This document shows, in pieces, positions 1 to 6,373 of a stretch of DNA of 13,945 bases. The notes under the pieces are model-generated. The model worked only from the letters and a program-made list of their open reading frames with translations. It did not search any database and was not told the DNA's origin. Position 1 is the stretch's first letter. Each line of letters begins with the position of its first letter. A program made the position numbers and the translations under genes. The stretch comes from CAYRUZ01 sp964427895 (GTDB taxonomy: Bacteria; Patescibacteriota; Gracilibacteria; Peribacterales; Peribacteraceae), in assembly GCA_964427895.1 (NCBI GenBank), contig CAYRUZ010000024.1, forward strand, positions 1 to 13,945. Reading direction: 5' to 3'.

Positions 1-21
1 ATTTCTTTTCCCCCTCCCAGT

Positions 22-303
22 ATGTCCCTTTCCAAGCAGGCCCTCATCGCAACCCTCGCGAATGCTGCTGGGATCACCAAGCGCGCCGCTTCTTCGGCTC
101 TCGAGGCGCTGACTGGCACGATCACCAAGGAGCTTAAGAAGGGAAACCCGGTTACGATCACCGGCTTCGGCACGTTCCGCCTCAGCAAGCGTGCTGCTCG
201 CACGGGCGTTAACCCGCGCAACCCGAGCCAGAAGATCTCCATCCCCGCGATGAAGGTCCCGTCCTTCAAGGCCGGCAAGACGCTCAAGGACGCCGTCCGC
301 TAA
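22..303 (+). CDS. hup: HU-family histone-like DNA-binding protein
   Basis: HU/IHF-family nucleoid protein of 93 residues, close to the usual 90. It should act as a dimer that binds and bends DNA. The N-terminal helical part (residues 1-40) is followed by the beta-arm region, with the family signature GFGTF at residues 48-52. The arm tip holds NPRNP (residues 64-68), whose proline normally intercalates into DNA. The C-terminus ending in TLKDAV is also typical. The ATG at 22 gives the standard HU start, KQALIATLANAAG. The 21 bases visible upstream are pyrimidine-rich with no Shine-Dalgarno site, and the promoter lies outside the window. A strong terminator follows, so it looks like the last or only gene of its unit. 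HU versus IHF subunit cannot be separated by eye, but HU is more likely. Confidence 0.95.
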   Translation: MSLSKQALIATLANAAGITKRAASSALEALTGTITKELKKGNPVTITGFGTFRLSKRAARTGVNPRNPSQKISIPAMKVPSFKAGKTLKDAVR

Positions 304-327
304 TCGACGAATTCGCTTTGAAACACG

Positions 328-352
328 AAGGCCGCCGTAAGGCGGCCTTTTT
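328..352 (+). terminator. Rho-independent terminator of the HU gene
   Basis: A perfect 9-bp stem (328-336 with 341-349) closes a GTAA tetraloop and runs directly into five T's (348-352), 25 bases past the HU stop codon. This is a textbook intrinsic terminator for the plus strand and separates HU from the next gene. Confidence 0.9.
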
Positions 353-386
353 GTGACCCATAGCCCGTTTCCCTTTGCTCCGATTC

Positions 387-395
387 TGCTATCCT
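387..395 (+). promoter_or_regulatory. Extended -10 promoter of the KH/R3H gene
   Basis: TGCTATCCT is an extended -10 element (TG at 387-388, hexamer TATCCT at 390-395). Transcription would begin near 402, only about three bases before the ATG at 405, so the mRNA would be nearly leaderless. No convincing -35 box is seen, which is acceptable for an extended -10. Moderate confidence, because the call rests on one hexamer. Confidence 0.5.
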
Positions 396-404
396 CTGGC
401 GGTC

Positions 405-959
405 ATGCCCTCTGCCGCTCTCGACCAAGACCTGATCAAAACAACTCTCAAGACGCTCATCGAGCATCTGGGGTTGCACTGTGACGACGTGAAGACCGCC
501 GAGGAGAACGGCAACATCCTGCGCGTCGATATCGCGTCGAGCGATGCGAGCCGCCTGATCGGCTGGCACGGAGAGACGCTCAATTCCCTGCAACACCTCA
601 CGAAGGCCATCGTCCGCACGCAGCAGAAGCTGGACCACAATCCGTTCATCGTCTTGGACGTCGACGGTTACCGCCGCATGCAGGAAGACAAGGTGCGCCG
701 CATCGCCGAACAGAAAGCGGATTTCGTCCGCCGCACGGGCAACCGCATCGCGCTCTCGCCGATGAGTCCGTACTTCCGCCGCATCGTGCACTTGCACGTC
801 GCGGAGACGCCGGCATTGCAGGACCTGACGACTGAGAGCGTGGGCGAGGGCGACTACCGCCAGATCGTCATGCGCCTGAAGAACGAGAAGAACGCGGGCA
901 GCGAGGAACTGTCGCCGGTCCTCGCGCCGGACGACGACTTGGGCAACCTCGACGTCTAA
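405..959 (+). CDS. Jag/KhpB-family KH-R3H RNA-binding protein
   Basis: RNA-binding protein of 184 residues with the domain order of the SpoIIIJ-associated (Jag, KhpB) family. A KH domain lies at about residues 35-85, with the GxxG loop in LIGWHGETLNSL (residues 51-62). An R3H domain lies at about residues 105-168, with the arginine/histidine motif RRIVH (115-119) and the conserved GEGDYRQIV segment. Family members bind RNA and affect cell elongation or division in Gram-positive bacteria. The N-terminal Jag_N domain of longer members is absent. I chose the ATG at 405 over an in-frame TTG at 375, because the extra residues look unlike the family and the -10 box lies between the two. The acidic tail (APDDDLGNLDV) is unusual. 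The stop codon abuts the stop of convergent dnaJ. The family call is secure; the cellular role is inferred. Confidence 0.9.
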   Translation: MPSAALDQDLIKTTLKTLIEHLGLHCDDVKTAEENGNILRVDIASSDASRLIGWHGETLNSLQHLTKAIVRTQQKLDHNPFIVLDVDGYRRMQEDKVRRIAEQKADFVRRTGNRIALSPMSPYFRRIVHLHVAETPALQDLTTESVGEGDYRQIVMRLKNEKNAGSEELSPVLAPDDDLGNLDV

Positions 960-2036
960 TCATCCGCGCGCCGCTTTCCACTCCTCGACGATTTTGCGTT
1001 CCGCGCGCGAGAGTTTGGTGGGGATTTCGATGTCGACCGCGACGTACTGATCGCCCGTGCGGTGTGTGCCGAGAATCGGCATACCCTTGCCGCGAACCCG
1101 CAGGATGGTCCCGGGCTGCGTGCCTTCGGGAACCTTCACCTCGACGGGCCCGTGCACGGTCTCGACGTCGAGCGTTGTGCCGAGGATGGCATCGATGGGA
1201 TGCAGGGTGACCGACGTGCGAATGTCGTCGCCGTCGCGCACGAAGCGAGCGTCTTCCCGGACAGACACGATGACATAGAGATCGCCCGGCTTCTCGCCGC
1301 GGCGACCAGCGTCGCCGCCTCCGGTGACGCGCAGCGTCTGGCCGTCGGCAATGCCGGCGGGGATCTGCACCGTCACGCTCTCCGTTTTCGCGATGCGCCC
1401 CTCACCGTCACAGGCCGCACAGGGCTCTTTCGGAATCTTTCCCGAGCCCTTGCAGACGCCACAAATCGTGCGCTGCTGGATGACGCCGAAGAAGGATCGT
1501 GCCTGCCTCGTCACCTGCCCCGTGCCGCCGCATTCGGTGCATGTCACGATCTCGCTTCCCTTCGCCGCGCCATTGCCGCCGCAGGTATCGCACGTCACCA
1601 ACCGACGGAGGGAAATCGTTTCGCTCTTGCCCGATACGGACTCCGCGAAGGTGATACCCACCTGCACCTCGCGGTCCGCCCCGCGCTCGGCACGCGCCTG
1701 CGGACGGCCGCCTCCGCCGCCAAAGAAACTCTCGAAGATGTCACCGAAGTCCATCCCCTGTGCATTGCCGCCGAAGCCCGAGAAATCAAATCCCCCTTGC
1801 CCGCCGAATCCTCCGGCACCCTGCGTGCTGCCGAACTGGTCGTACATCTGGCGCTTCTGGGGATCGCTGAGCGCCTCGTACGCCTCGTTGATTTCCTTAA
1901 ATTTCTCTTCGGCCGCTTTATCTCCTTTGTGCTTATCGGGGTGCAATTCCTTGCTCAAGCGGCGATACGCTTTTTTGATATCGTCCGCCGAGGCGGAACG
2001 TTCGATGCCGAGAATCGCGTAATAATCTTTCGCCAA
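960..2036 (-). CDS. dnaJ: Chaperone protein DnaJ (Hsp40)
   Basis: Full-length type I DnaJ of 358 residues, the co-chaperone that stimulates DnaK ATPase and delivers unfolded clients. The J domain (residues 1-68) contains the essential HPD at 32-34. A Gly/Phe-rich linker covers about 71-112. The zinc-binding domain holds four CxxCxGxG-type repeats at cysteines 149/152, 166/169, 192/195 and 206/209. The C-terminal client-binding domains follow. The start is a TTG at 2036, which places MAKDYYAILG at the N-terminus as in other DnaJ proteins; no ATG fits. The start lies 9 bases after a TATACT box, so the mRNA is nearly leaderless. dnaK and grpE are not adjacent, and I see no CIRCE element. Its end abuts the convergent KH/R3H gene with no gap. 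Confidence 0.97.
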   Translation of the reverse strand: MAKDYYAILGIERSASADDIKKAYRRLSKELHPDKHKGDKAAEEKFKEINEAYEALSDPQKRQMYDQFGSTQGAGGFGGQGGFDFSGFGGNAQGMDFGDIFESFFGGGGGRPQARAERGADREVQVGITFAESVSGKSETISLRRLVTCDTCGGNGAAKGSEIVTCTECGGTGQVTRQARSFFGVIQQRTICGVCKGSGKIPKEPCAACDGEGRIAKTESVTVQIPAGIADGQTLRVTGGGDAGRRGEKPGDLYVIVSVREDARFVRDGDDIRTSVTLHPIDAILGTTLDVETVHGPVEVKVPEGTQPGTILRVRGKGMPILGTHRTGDQYVAVDIEIPTKLSRAERKIVEEWKAARG

Positions 2037-2045
2037 ACGCCGCTG

Positions 2046-2051
2046 AGTATA
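2046..2051 (-). promoter_or_regulatory. -10 box of dnaJ (TATACT)
   Basis: On the minus strand TATACT ends 9 bases before the TTG start codon of dnaJ. Expected transcription start is about 2039, leaving a leader of two or three bases. The -35 region is weak. It lies back to back with the promoter at 2086-2094, so the two genes share a divergent regulatory gap of 64 bases. Confidence 0.55.
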
Positions 2052-2085
2052 GCCGAAACGGCGACTAGAACCGAAGCGGGAAAAA

Positions 2086-2094
2086 TGCTATAAT
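2086..2094 (+). promoter_or_regulatory. Extended consensus -10 promoter, leaderless start
   Basis: TGCTATAAT is a perfect extended -10 element (TG at 2086-2087, TATAAT at 2089-2094). Counting the usual seven bases from the hexamer puts +1 at the A of the ATG at 2101. The transcript is therefore predicted to be fully leaderless. No -35 match is visible at the expected spacing. Confidence 0.7.
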
Positions 2095-2100
2095 GATGTG

Positions 2101-3087
2101 ATGTCCCGACTGCACCGCCTGCGCCGCACTCTTGGCTTCCTGACCGCCGCTACGGGCGGTCTGCTGGCGCTTATCGTGGCCATCGGTTTTGCGCTGCCGC
2201 AGCGAACGCTCGACGCACGCGTCATGCGAGACGACAGCAGCTCTCTGCCGTGGCTGCGCATTTCGCCGCAGCAGATCCTCTCGGGCGCGACGCTGCCGTC
2301 GAGCAGCAACGTCATGTTCCAGCTGCCGGCGACGGGCTTCACGGAAATCACACGCGAAGCGCTGCTTGGCGGAAAAGGCGAAGACATCCGGTACTGGGGC
2401 TACTGTCTGCCGGAGAATTACGATCCCAAGCTCACTTCGCGTACCGCAGGGCTTCCGGGAAAGCTGTTCCTCTCCGAGAAAGAACGGAAATTCCAGCAAG
2501 AGAAATTGAAGCAGCTCACTCCGACGCCGTCGATTTACGCGCCGAACGTCAACTTCGACCAGCCGACGTCGCCGTTGCTGCGCCATCAGATCGAAATCTT
2601 CAAACCGATGATGATCTGCTACATCATGACGGAAACGCCTCTGGCGATCGGCCTGGACCCCGATGACGACCTGCTCAACTCCAAGCTCGAACGCGACGTG
2701 GGCACGGACGCCAACAACCCGGACACCGACGGAGACGGACTGTTGGACGGCGTCGAGTATCTGCGCGAAACCGACCCGTTGCAGCGCGACAGCGATCAGG
2801 ACGGGTTGATCGACGGACTGGAGGACAAAGACCAGGACGGACGCATGGATGCCGGTGAAACAGACCCGCGAAACCGCGATACGGACCGCGATGGTTTGTG
2901 CGACGGCTTGTGCGAAGTCGCCCTTCCGACCGGCGAATACCTCTATATGGGCGAAGACGTTGATTTGAGCGGCACGAAGGACGCGGGTGAAGCAGATCCG
3001 CTCTTGGCGGCGACACAAGCCGGATTGAACGATTTCGACGCATTCCTGCTCTGTCGTCAGGGGACGACCAGATACTGTTTCCCCTGA
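2101..3087 (+). CDS. Membrane-anchored protein with thrombospondin type 3 (Ca-binding) repeats
   Basis: Predicted surface protein of 328 residues. A basic N-terminus (MSRLHRLRRT) precedes one hydrophobic segment (about 11-31), which is either an uncleaved anchor or a signal peptide. Residues 35-180 match no family I recognise. Residues about 186-262 hold aspartate-rich repeats of the TSP3 type, such as DTDGDGLLDG, DSDQDGLIDG and DTDRDGLCDG, which bind calcium in known proteins. Several cysteines (in the CDGLCE segment and at the C-terminus) could form disulfides outside the cell. I chose ATG 2101 over the GTG at 2098 because the predicted transcription start falls on 2101. An LPQTG protein follows 39 bases later with its own promoter, pointing to a small surface-protein cluster. 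The specific function is unknown. Confidence 0.8.
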   Translation: MSRLHRLRRTLGFLTAATGGLLALIVAIGFALPQRTLDARVMRDDSSSLPWLRISPQQILSGATLPSSSNVMFQLPATGFTEITREALLGGKGEDIRYWGYCLPENYDPKLTSRTAGLPGKLFLSEKERKFQQEKLKQLTPTPSIYAPNVNFDQPTSPLLRHQIEIFKPMMICYIMTETPLAIGLDPDDDLLNSKLERDVGTDANNPDTDGDGLLDGVEYLRETDPLQRDSDQDGLIDGLEDKDQDGRMDAGETDPRNRDTDRDGLCDGLCEVALPTGEYLYMGEDVDLSGTKDAGEADPLLAATQAGLNDFDAFLLCRQGTTRYCFP

Positions 3088-3089
3088 TA

Positions 3090-3118
3090 TTGCTAGTTTG
3101 TGTAAAATGTGGTATATT
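3090..3118 (+). promoter_or_regulatory. Promoter of the LPQTG protein gene
   Basis: TTGCTA (3090-3095) and TATATT (3113-3118) are separated by 17 bases, the ideal sigma-70 spacing. The -10 box ends 8 bases before the ATG at 3127, so the message would have a leader of zero to two bases. The surrounding AT-rich patch stands out against the GC-rich genes. Confidence 0.65.
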
Positions 3119-3126
3119 ATTAACGT

Positions 3127-3609
3127 ATGACACACAAACATCTTCTCCTCGGCCTGAGCGCAATCGTCTCGATGGCGATGCCTGCTTCGGCTTTCGCTCT
3201 TTATGTCGACCCCTACGACGCACAAGCGGGCGGAGGATTCCCGTTCCAGTACAACGCTCGTCATGCGCAGGATGCGGTCGATTACCAGAACTGGGTCTAC
3301 GACCAGCGCCGCGAGCGGACGGACGTTCCGACCACGTCGCGCATCGTCTACCAGCCGAATACTGTTCGCGGCACGGTGCTGCCGGACGGTGTTCGCACGG
3401 ACGATCCGACGGACCGCACCGACGGTGACGTCGATCCGACGGTCGGCAGAACGATCATCCGCCGCATCGAGCCCCCGATCATCCGCACGGTCTTCCGCGA
3501 CAGTCATCTGCCGCAGACGGGCCCGGAAACGGTGATGGGCGGCCTCGCCCTGCTCGCCGCGGCCGGCTACACCCTCTGGAAGTCTCGGTCGAAGGAGCAA
3601 CTGGCGTAA
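3127..3609 (+). CDS. Secreted protein with C-terminal LPQTG sorting signal
   Basis: Surface protein of 160 residues with the full architecture of a sortase substrate. A signal peptide (residues 1-24) has a hydrophobic core (LLLGLSAIVSM) and a likely cleavage site after ASA or AFA. The mature part is about 100 residues, rich in Asp, Arg, Pro and Thr, low in complexity and probably disordered. The C-terminus has LPQTG at 128-132, a hydrophobic helix (about 136-151) and a short charged tail starting KSRSK. In Gram-positive bacteria a class A-like sortase cuts such motifs between T and G and attaches the protein to the envelope. No sortase gene lies in this window. The middle region matches no family I know. 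It is transcribed from its own promoter and follows the TSP3 protein. Confidence 0.8.
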   Translation: MTHKHLLLGLSAIVSMAMPASAFALYVDPYDAQAGGGFPFQYNARHAQDAVDYQNWVYDQRRERTDVPTTSRIVYQPNTVRGTVLPDGVRTDDPTDRTDGDVDPTVGRTIIRRIEPPIIRTVFRDSHLPQTGPETVMGGLALLAAAGYTLWKSRSKEQLA

Positions 3610-3630
3610 GACAATTCTGTGTCATTCCCC

Positions 3631-3659
3631 TGCTACCGGCCGCCCCGCGGCTGGTAGCA
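3631..3659 (+). terminator. Strong hairpin after the LPQTG gene, overlapping recJ start signals
   Basis: A 13-bp stem with one G-T pair (3631-3643 with 3647-3659) closes a CCC loop, 21 bases after the LPQTG gene stop. It lacks a T-tract, so it is a weak intrinsic terminator at best, though it could still end or protect the 3' end of the message. Its right arm overlaps TAGCAT (3655-3660), a possible -10 box for recJ. Whether it terminates, regulates recJ or does both is open. Confidence 0.45.
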
Positions 3660-3666
3660 TGGTCGT

Positions 3667-3747
3667 ATCTCGCAGTCTGTTTCCTTCACCGGCAAGCGCT
3701 GGCGCCTGCGCCCCACCGCCTCGGCGGAACTGAGCGGACTGCCGCTC
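3667..3747 (+). other. Probable N-terminal coding extension of recJ without a standard start codon
   Basis: The recJ frame stays open from 3658 (after a TAG at 3655) to the first standard start codon at 3748. The translated stretch includes GKRWRLRP followed by LSGLPLV, which strongly resembles the usual N-terminus of RecJ proteins (K-W-x-hydrophobic, then a segment leading into the conserved RG). Yet no ATG, GTG or TTG occurs in frame here. ATC at 3667 lies exactly at the predicted +1 of a TAGCAT box (3655-3660); GTT at 3679 and CTG at 3706 are other candidates. A frameshift from the ATG at 3659 is also possible. The homology-based extension is an inference, and the start itself is unresolved. 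Confidence 0.5.
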
Positions 3748-5334
3748 GTGCGCACGTTGCAGCTTGAGCGCGGCTTATCCGACAGGGAGAGCGCGCCCAT
3801 CGATCCGTTTTTGATTCCCGACATGGCGGCGGCCGCGCGCAGGATTCTCGCCGCGGTCGATGCCCATGAACGCGTGGGCATTTTCGGCGACTACGACTGC
3901 GACGGCATCACGTCGACCGCGCAGGTCGTGCGCTTTCTGCGGCGCAACGGCATCGAGCCGCACGTGCGTCTGCCGCACCGCGTCGAGGACGGCTACGGCC
4001 TCTCACGCCGCATCATCGATGAATTCATCGCGCAGGGCATCACGCTCCTGATCACCGTCGACACCGGCGTGTCGTCGTCCGCGGAGATCGCTCACGCGGC
4101 GGACCACGGCATCGATGTCGTCGTCGTCGACCACCACCAGATGCTGGAACGGCCGGCACGCGCCGTCGCCGTCGTCCATCCCGCACTCGGACCCGCTTTC
4201 CCTTTGCCGCATCCGGCGGCCGCCGGCGTCGTGTACCTGCTGCTGCGGGCGCTGGAAGGGGAGAAATGGGAGGAACAGGAGACCGATGCGGCACTCGCCG
4301 CGCTCGGCATCGTGGCGGACCTCGTGCCGCTCACCGGCTACAACCGCCTGCTGGTGCGCGACGGACTGCGCGCGTTGCAGAGCATCACGCACGGACCCCT
4401 GGCCCAGATGGTGCACGACCTGTGTCCGTCAGGAACCGTCACGTCGACAGACATCGCCTTCCGTATCGCGCCGCGCATCAACGCGGCCGGCCGCATGGCG
4501 CGCGCGGATATCGCACTGCACGCACTGCTGCACGGCGGCGCCGCATTGGAGGAATTGGAGCGACTCAACACGCATCGACAGCAGCAAACGGCGGATTTCG
4601 TACAGGAAGTGATGCATGGTTTGCGCGCGGAACGCGCAATGCCCCTGCTCGTATCAGCGGGAAGCGACCGGTATCCGCATGGCATCATCGGGCTGCTTGC
4701 CGGAAAACTAACCGAATCATTCGGACGCCCGAGCATCGTCGCGACGTTTGCCGACGGCAAGGGTACCGCGTCGTTGCGCAGCACCGACGCCTACAGCATC
4801 GCCAACGGACTGGCGCACTGCCGCGAGTTGCTGACGACGTTCGGCGGACATGCGCAGGCGGGAGGATGCACGTTCCCCATCGAACACTGGCCGCGCATCG
4901 TCGAAACGCTGCATGCACACGTGAAGGAGACGACGGATCCCGACGCGCTCATTCCGGCCATCGACGTCGACGCCATGCTCGCGCCGACCGACCTTACCGT
5001 GGACTTCCACCGCGCACTGATGCAACTCGCGCCCTTCGGACAGGGGAACCCCGAACCGCTTTTCTTGCTGCGCGGAGTGACGGTCGATCAAGCGCGCATC
5101 GTCGGAAGCGACGGGCAGCACCTTCAAGCTCGCATCGGCGGGACCAAGGCGATCGGCTTCGGTCTCGGCGGCCTGATCGCGCATTTCACGGGTCCCGTGG
5201 ACGTGGCGTGCCGCATCGGGATCGATACGTGGAACGGGCGCATGTCGCTGCAACTCTTCATCGTCGACATCCGTCCTGCCGCGCGCGCGGAATCGGTGAG
5301 CGGGGCGGTCTTGGCACATGAAAAAACGGCCTGA
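3748..5334 (+). CDS. recJ: Single-stranded-DNA-specific exonuclease RecJ
   Basis: 5'-3' exonuclease of the DHH/DHHA1 phosphoesterase family, acting on single-stranded DNA in recombination, mismatch and base-excision repair. From GTG 3748 it has 528 residues. Metal-binding motifs are in order: GDYDCDG (47-53), DTG (105-107), DHH (128-130) and the aspartate of IVADLVPL (D191). The linker motif RINAAGRM is at 243-250. The DHHA1 domain has HGIIG (321-325) and the glycine-rich GGHAQAGG (366-373). The C-terminal part fits the RecJ OB domain. All catalytic residues appear intact. GTG 3748 is the first standard start codon, but the conserved N-terminus continues upstream (separate entry), so this start probably truncates the protein by about 25 residues. 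The gene runs alone and converges on a small regulator. Confidence 0.95.
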   Translation: MRTLQLERGLSDRESAPIDPFLIPDMAAAARRILAAVDAHERVGIFGDYDCDGITSTAQVVRFLRRNGIEPHVRLPHRVEDGYGLSRRIIDEFIAQGITLLITVDTGVSSSAEIAHAADHGIDVVVVDHHQMLERPARAVAVVHPALGPAFPLPHPAAAGVVYLLLRALEGEKWEEQETDAALAALGIVADLVPLTGYNRLLVRDGLRALQSITHGPLAQMVHDLCPSGTVTSTDIAFRIAPRINAAGRMARADIALHALLHGGAALEELERLNTHRQQQTADFVQEVMHGLRAERAMPLLVSAGSDRYPHGIIGLLAGKLTESFGRPSIVATFADGKGTASLRSTDAYSIANGLAHCRELLTTFGGHAQAGGCTFPIEHWPRIVETLHAHVKETTDPDALIPAIDVDAMLAPTDLTVDFHRALMQLAPFGQGNPEPLFLLRGVTVDQARIVGSDGQHLQARIGGTKAIGFGLGGLIAHFTGPVDVACRIGIDTWNGRMSLQLFIVDIRPAARAESVSGAVLAHEKTA

Positions 5335-5341
5335 CGCCGTT
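5321..5341 (-). terminator. Rho-independent terminator of the Xre regulator, inside the recJ 3' end
   Basis: Read on the minus strand, AACGGC-GTCAG-GCCGTT is followed by a run of six T's in total (plus-strand A's at 5321-5326). That is a proper intrinsic terminator for the minus-strand regulator whose stop is at 5371. It sits within the last codons of recJ. On the plus strand it lacks a good T-tract. Confidence 0.65.
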
Positions 5342-5370
5342 GCGCTCGTTGCGCCTTCCGTCGGCGGGAA

Positions 5371-5598
5371 TCAAACCGGGGCCAAGCGGCCTTCCATGTC
5401 GAAGACGTCGGTGACGGGAACGTCGAAGACCGAGGCGATCATGTACGCGAGAAGCACCGACGGATTCGTCTGTCCGCGCTCGATGCTCATGATCGTCTGG
5501 CGCGAGACACCGGTGCGCAGCGCAAGCTCTTCCTGCGTCATGTTCCGTTCAAAGCGCAGGCGGCGGATATTGTTGATGAGAGTCACGCTGTGGCGCAT
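5371..5598 (-). CDS. Small Xre-family helix-turn-helix regulator
   Basis: DNA-binding protein of 75 residues consisting almost entirely of one Cro/C1 (Xre) helix-turn-helix domain. NIRRLRFERNMTQEELA leads into the recognition region GVSRQTIMSIERGQTNPS (residues 30-47), followed by the closing helices ending VFDVPVTDVFDM. Stand-alone regulators of this YozG-like size are common and often control their own gene. I chose ATG 5598 because the domain's first helix starts shortly after it. An in-frame TTG at 5652 would add 18 residues and sits close to the predicted transcription start, so a longer form is possible. No Shine-Dalgarno site precedes 5598; the leader there is pyrimidine-rich. It is divergent from hsp20, but nothing directly shows regulation of that gene. 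Confidence 0.88.
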   Translation of the reverse strand: MRHSVTLINNIRRLRFERNMTQEELALRTGVSRQTIMSIERGQTNPSVLLAYMIASVFDVPVTDVFDMEGRLAPV

Positions 5599-5664
5599 TG
5601 GCGGGAAGGGGAATGTCCGCGAGCGACGGTGCTCAACCCAGACGAAGACCAAAAAGTGACCGGC

Positions 5665-5692
5665 ATTCTACTTCGCTCGCGCGGCGATGCAA
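5665..5692 (-). promoter_or_regulatory. Promoter of the Xre regulator
   Basis: On the minus strand TTGCAT (5687-5692) and TAGAAT (5665-5670) are spaced 16 bases apart. Transcription would start near 5658. This gives a leader of about 60 bases to ATG 5598, or only about 6 bases to the alternative TTG at 5652. Confidence 0.6.
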
Positions 5693-5805
5693 GAGTGATT
5701 GCCGACATCTCTTGAGGCGACCGAATGATGCTCCGATGTGACGGATTTTTCAAAATGTACCGCGGCAACTATCCCACGAATCTCCACAACCGCCACTCCT
5801 CCTCT

Positions 5806-5835
5806 TTGCCAGGCCAAAGTCAGGCGCGTTACACT
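5806..5835 (+). promoter_or_regulatory. Promoter of hsp20
   Basis: TTGCCA (5806-5811) and TACACT (5830-5835) are separated by 18 bases. The -10 box ends 9 bases before ATG 5845, implying a leader of about three bases. The match is to a housekeeping promoter; I see no CIRCE inverted repeat and no obvious heat-shock sigma signature. Confidence 0.6.
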
Positions 5836-5844
5836 TTTCGGGCG

Positions 5845-6321
5845 ATGTCGCAGTCCCCCTTTCCCTTCCATGGGATCTTCTCAACGCTCGGCCAGGAGCA
5901 GGGGGTACGACAGTCCCCGGGCATGATGCCGGCGCCCGAAACGCCGCAGTTCCAGATGCAGCAGCCGCAGGAACAGTACCAACAGGACGAAGCGGTGGGG
6001 CAGGTGGCGGTGGATATCTACGAGCAGGACGACTACTACATTATCAAGGCGCCGATCGCCGGTGTGCGCCTGTGCGACTTAGATATTGAAGTCGCCGACA
6101 ACGTGGTCACCATCCGCGGTGTGCGCCGCAACGGCGATCCGTTGGCCGCGGAGCAGTACTACCTGCAGGAATGTTTCTGGGGAGAATTCTCCCGCAGCAT
6201 CACGCTGCCGGTGGTGGTGGATCCCAAGCGCATCCGCGCGACGTTCAACAAGGAGTGCATACTGAAAATCCTAATTCCGAAGGAGGAGCGCGTGCGCATC
6301 GTGCGCATCAGCGACAATTGA
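5845..6321 (+). CDS. Small heat-shock protein, Hsp20/alpha-crystallin family
   Basis: ATP-independent holdase chaperone of 158 residues that should form oligomers and bind unfolding proteins. The N-terminal arm (1-50) is rich in Gln, Pro and Met. The alpha-crystallin domain spans about 52-146, with the family patterns VDIYEQDDYYIIKAPIAG, VVTIRGVRR and a strand containing GEFSRSITLP. The usual late signature A-x-F-x-x-G-x-L is altered to ATFNKECILKILIPK (glycine replaced). The C-terminal I-x-I/V assembly motif is probably in VRIVRI. The open frame extends upstream to 5725, but the promoter at 5806-5835 and the family length favour ATG 5845. It converges with the 91-residue gene across a shared hairpin. 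Confidence 0.92.
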   Translation: MSQSPFPFHGIFSTLGQEQGVRQSPGMMPAPETPQFQMQQPQEQYQQDEAVGQVAVDIYEQDDYYIIKAPIAGVRLCDLDIEVADNVVTIRGVRRNGDPLAAEQYYLQECFWGEFSRSITLPVVVDPKRIRATFNKECILKILIPKEERVRIVRISDN

Positions 6322-6330
6322 TCCGATAAC

Positions 6331-6354
6331 AAAAGAGCGGGCCGAAGCCCGCTC
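6331..6354 (-). terminator. UUCG-tetraloop terminator between hsp20 and the 91-residue gene
   Basis: A perfect 8-bp stem (6335-6342 with 6347-6354) reads on the minus strand as GAGCGGGC-TTCG-GCCCGCTC followed by four T's. The very stable UUCG loop and T-tract make it a good terminator for the minus-strand gene ending at 6374. On the plus strand it lies 13 bases after the hsp20 stop but has no T-tract, so it may only protect that 3' end. Confidence 0.8.
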
Positions 6355-6373
6355 CGTCCGGCAGACACGGTGA

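Noticed and set aside
2037..2100. CIRCE or other heat-shock operator near dnaJ (also checked at 5700-5845 before hsp20)
   Set aside because: No TTAGCACTC-N9-GAGTGCTAA-like inverted repeat was found; both genes have ordinary -10 boxes.
3395..3450. Repeat in the LPQTG gene (GATCCGACGG occurs twice)
   Set aside because: It is a short codon-level echo within a low-complexity Asp/Arg/Thr segment, with no regular tandem unit.
2065..3600. 511-codon open frame on the minus strand opposite the TSP3 and LPQTG genes
   Set aside because: It spans two well-supported plus-strand genes and their promoters, and its translation is a repetitive Arg/Val/Asp mixture typical of an antisense shadow of GC-rich codons.
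4266..5321. 351-codon plus-strand open frame inside recJ
   Set aside because: It is out of frame with the intact RecJ catalytic domain, and its translation is an Arg/Ala/His-rich shadow with no motifs.
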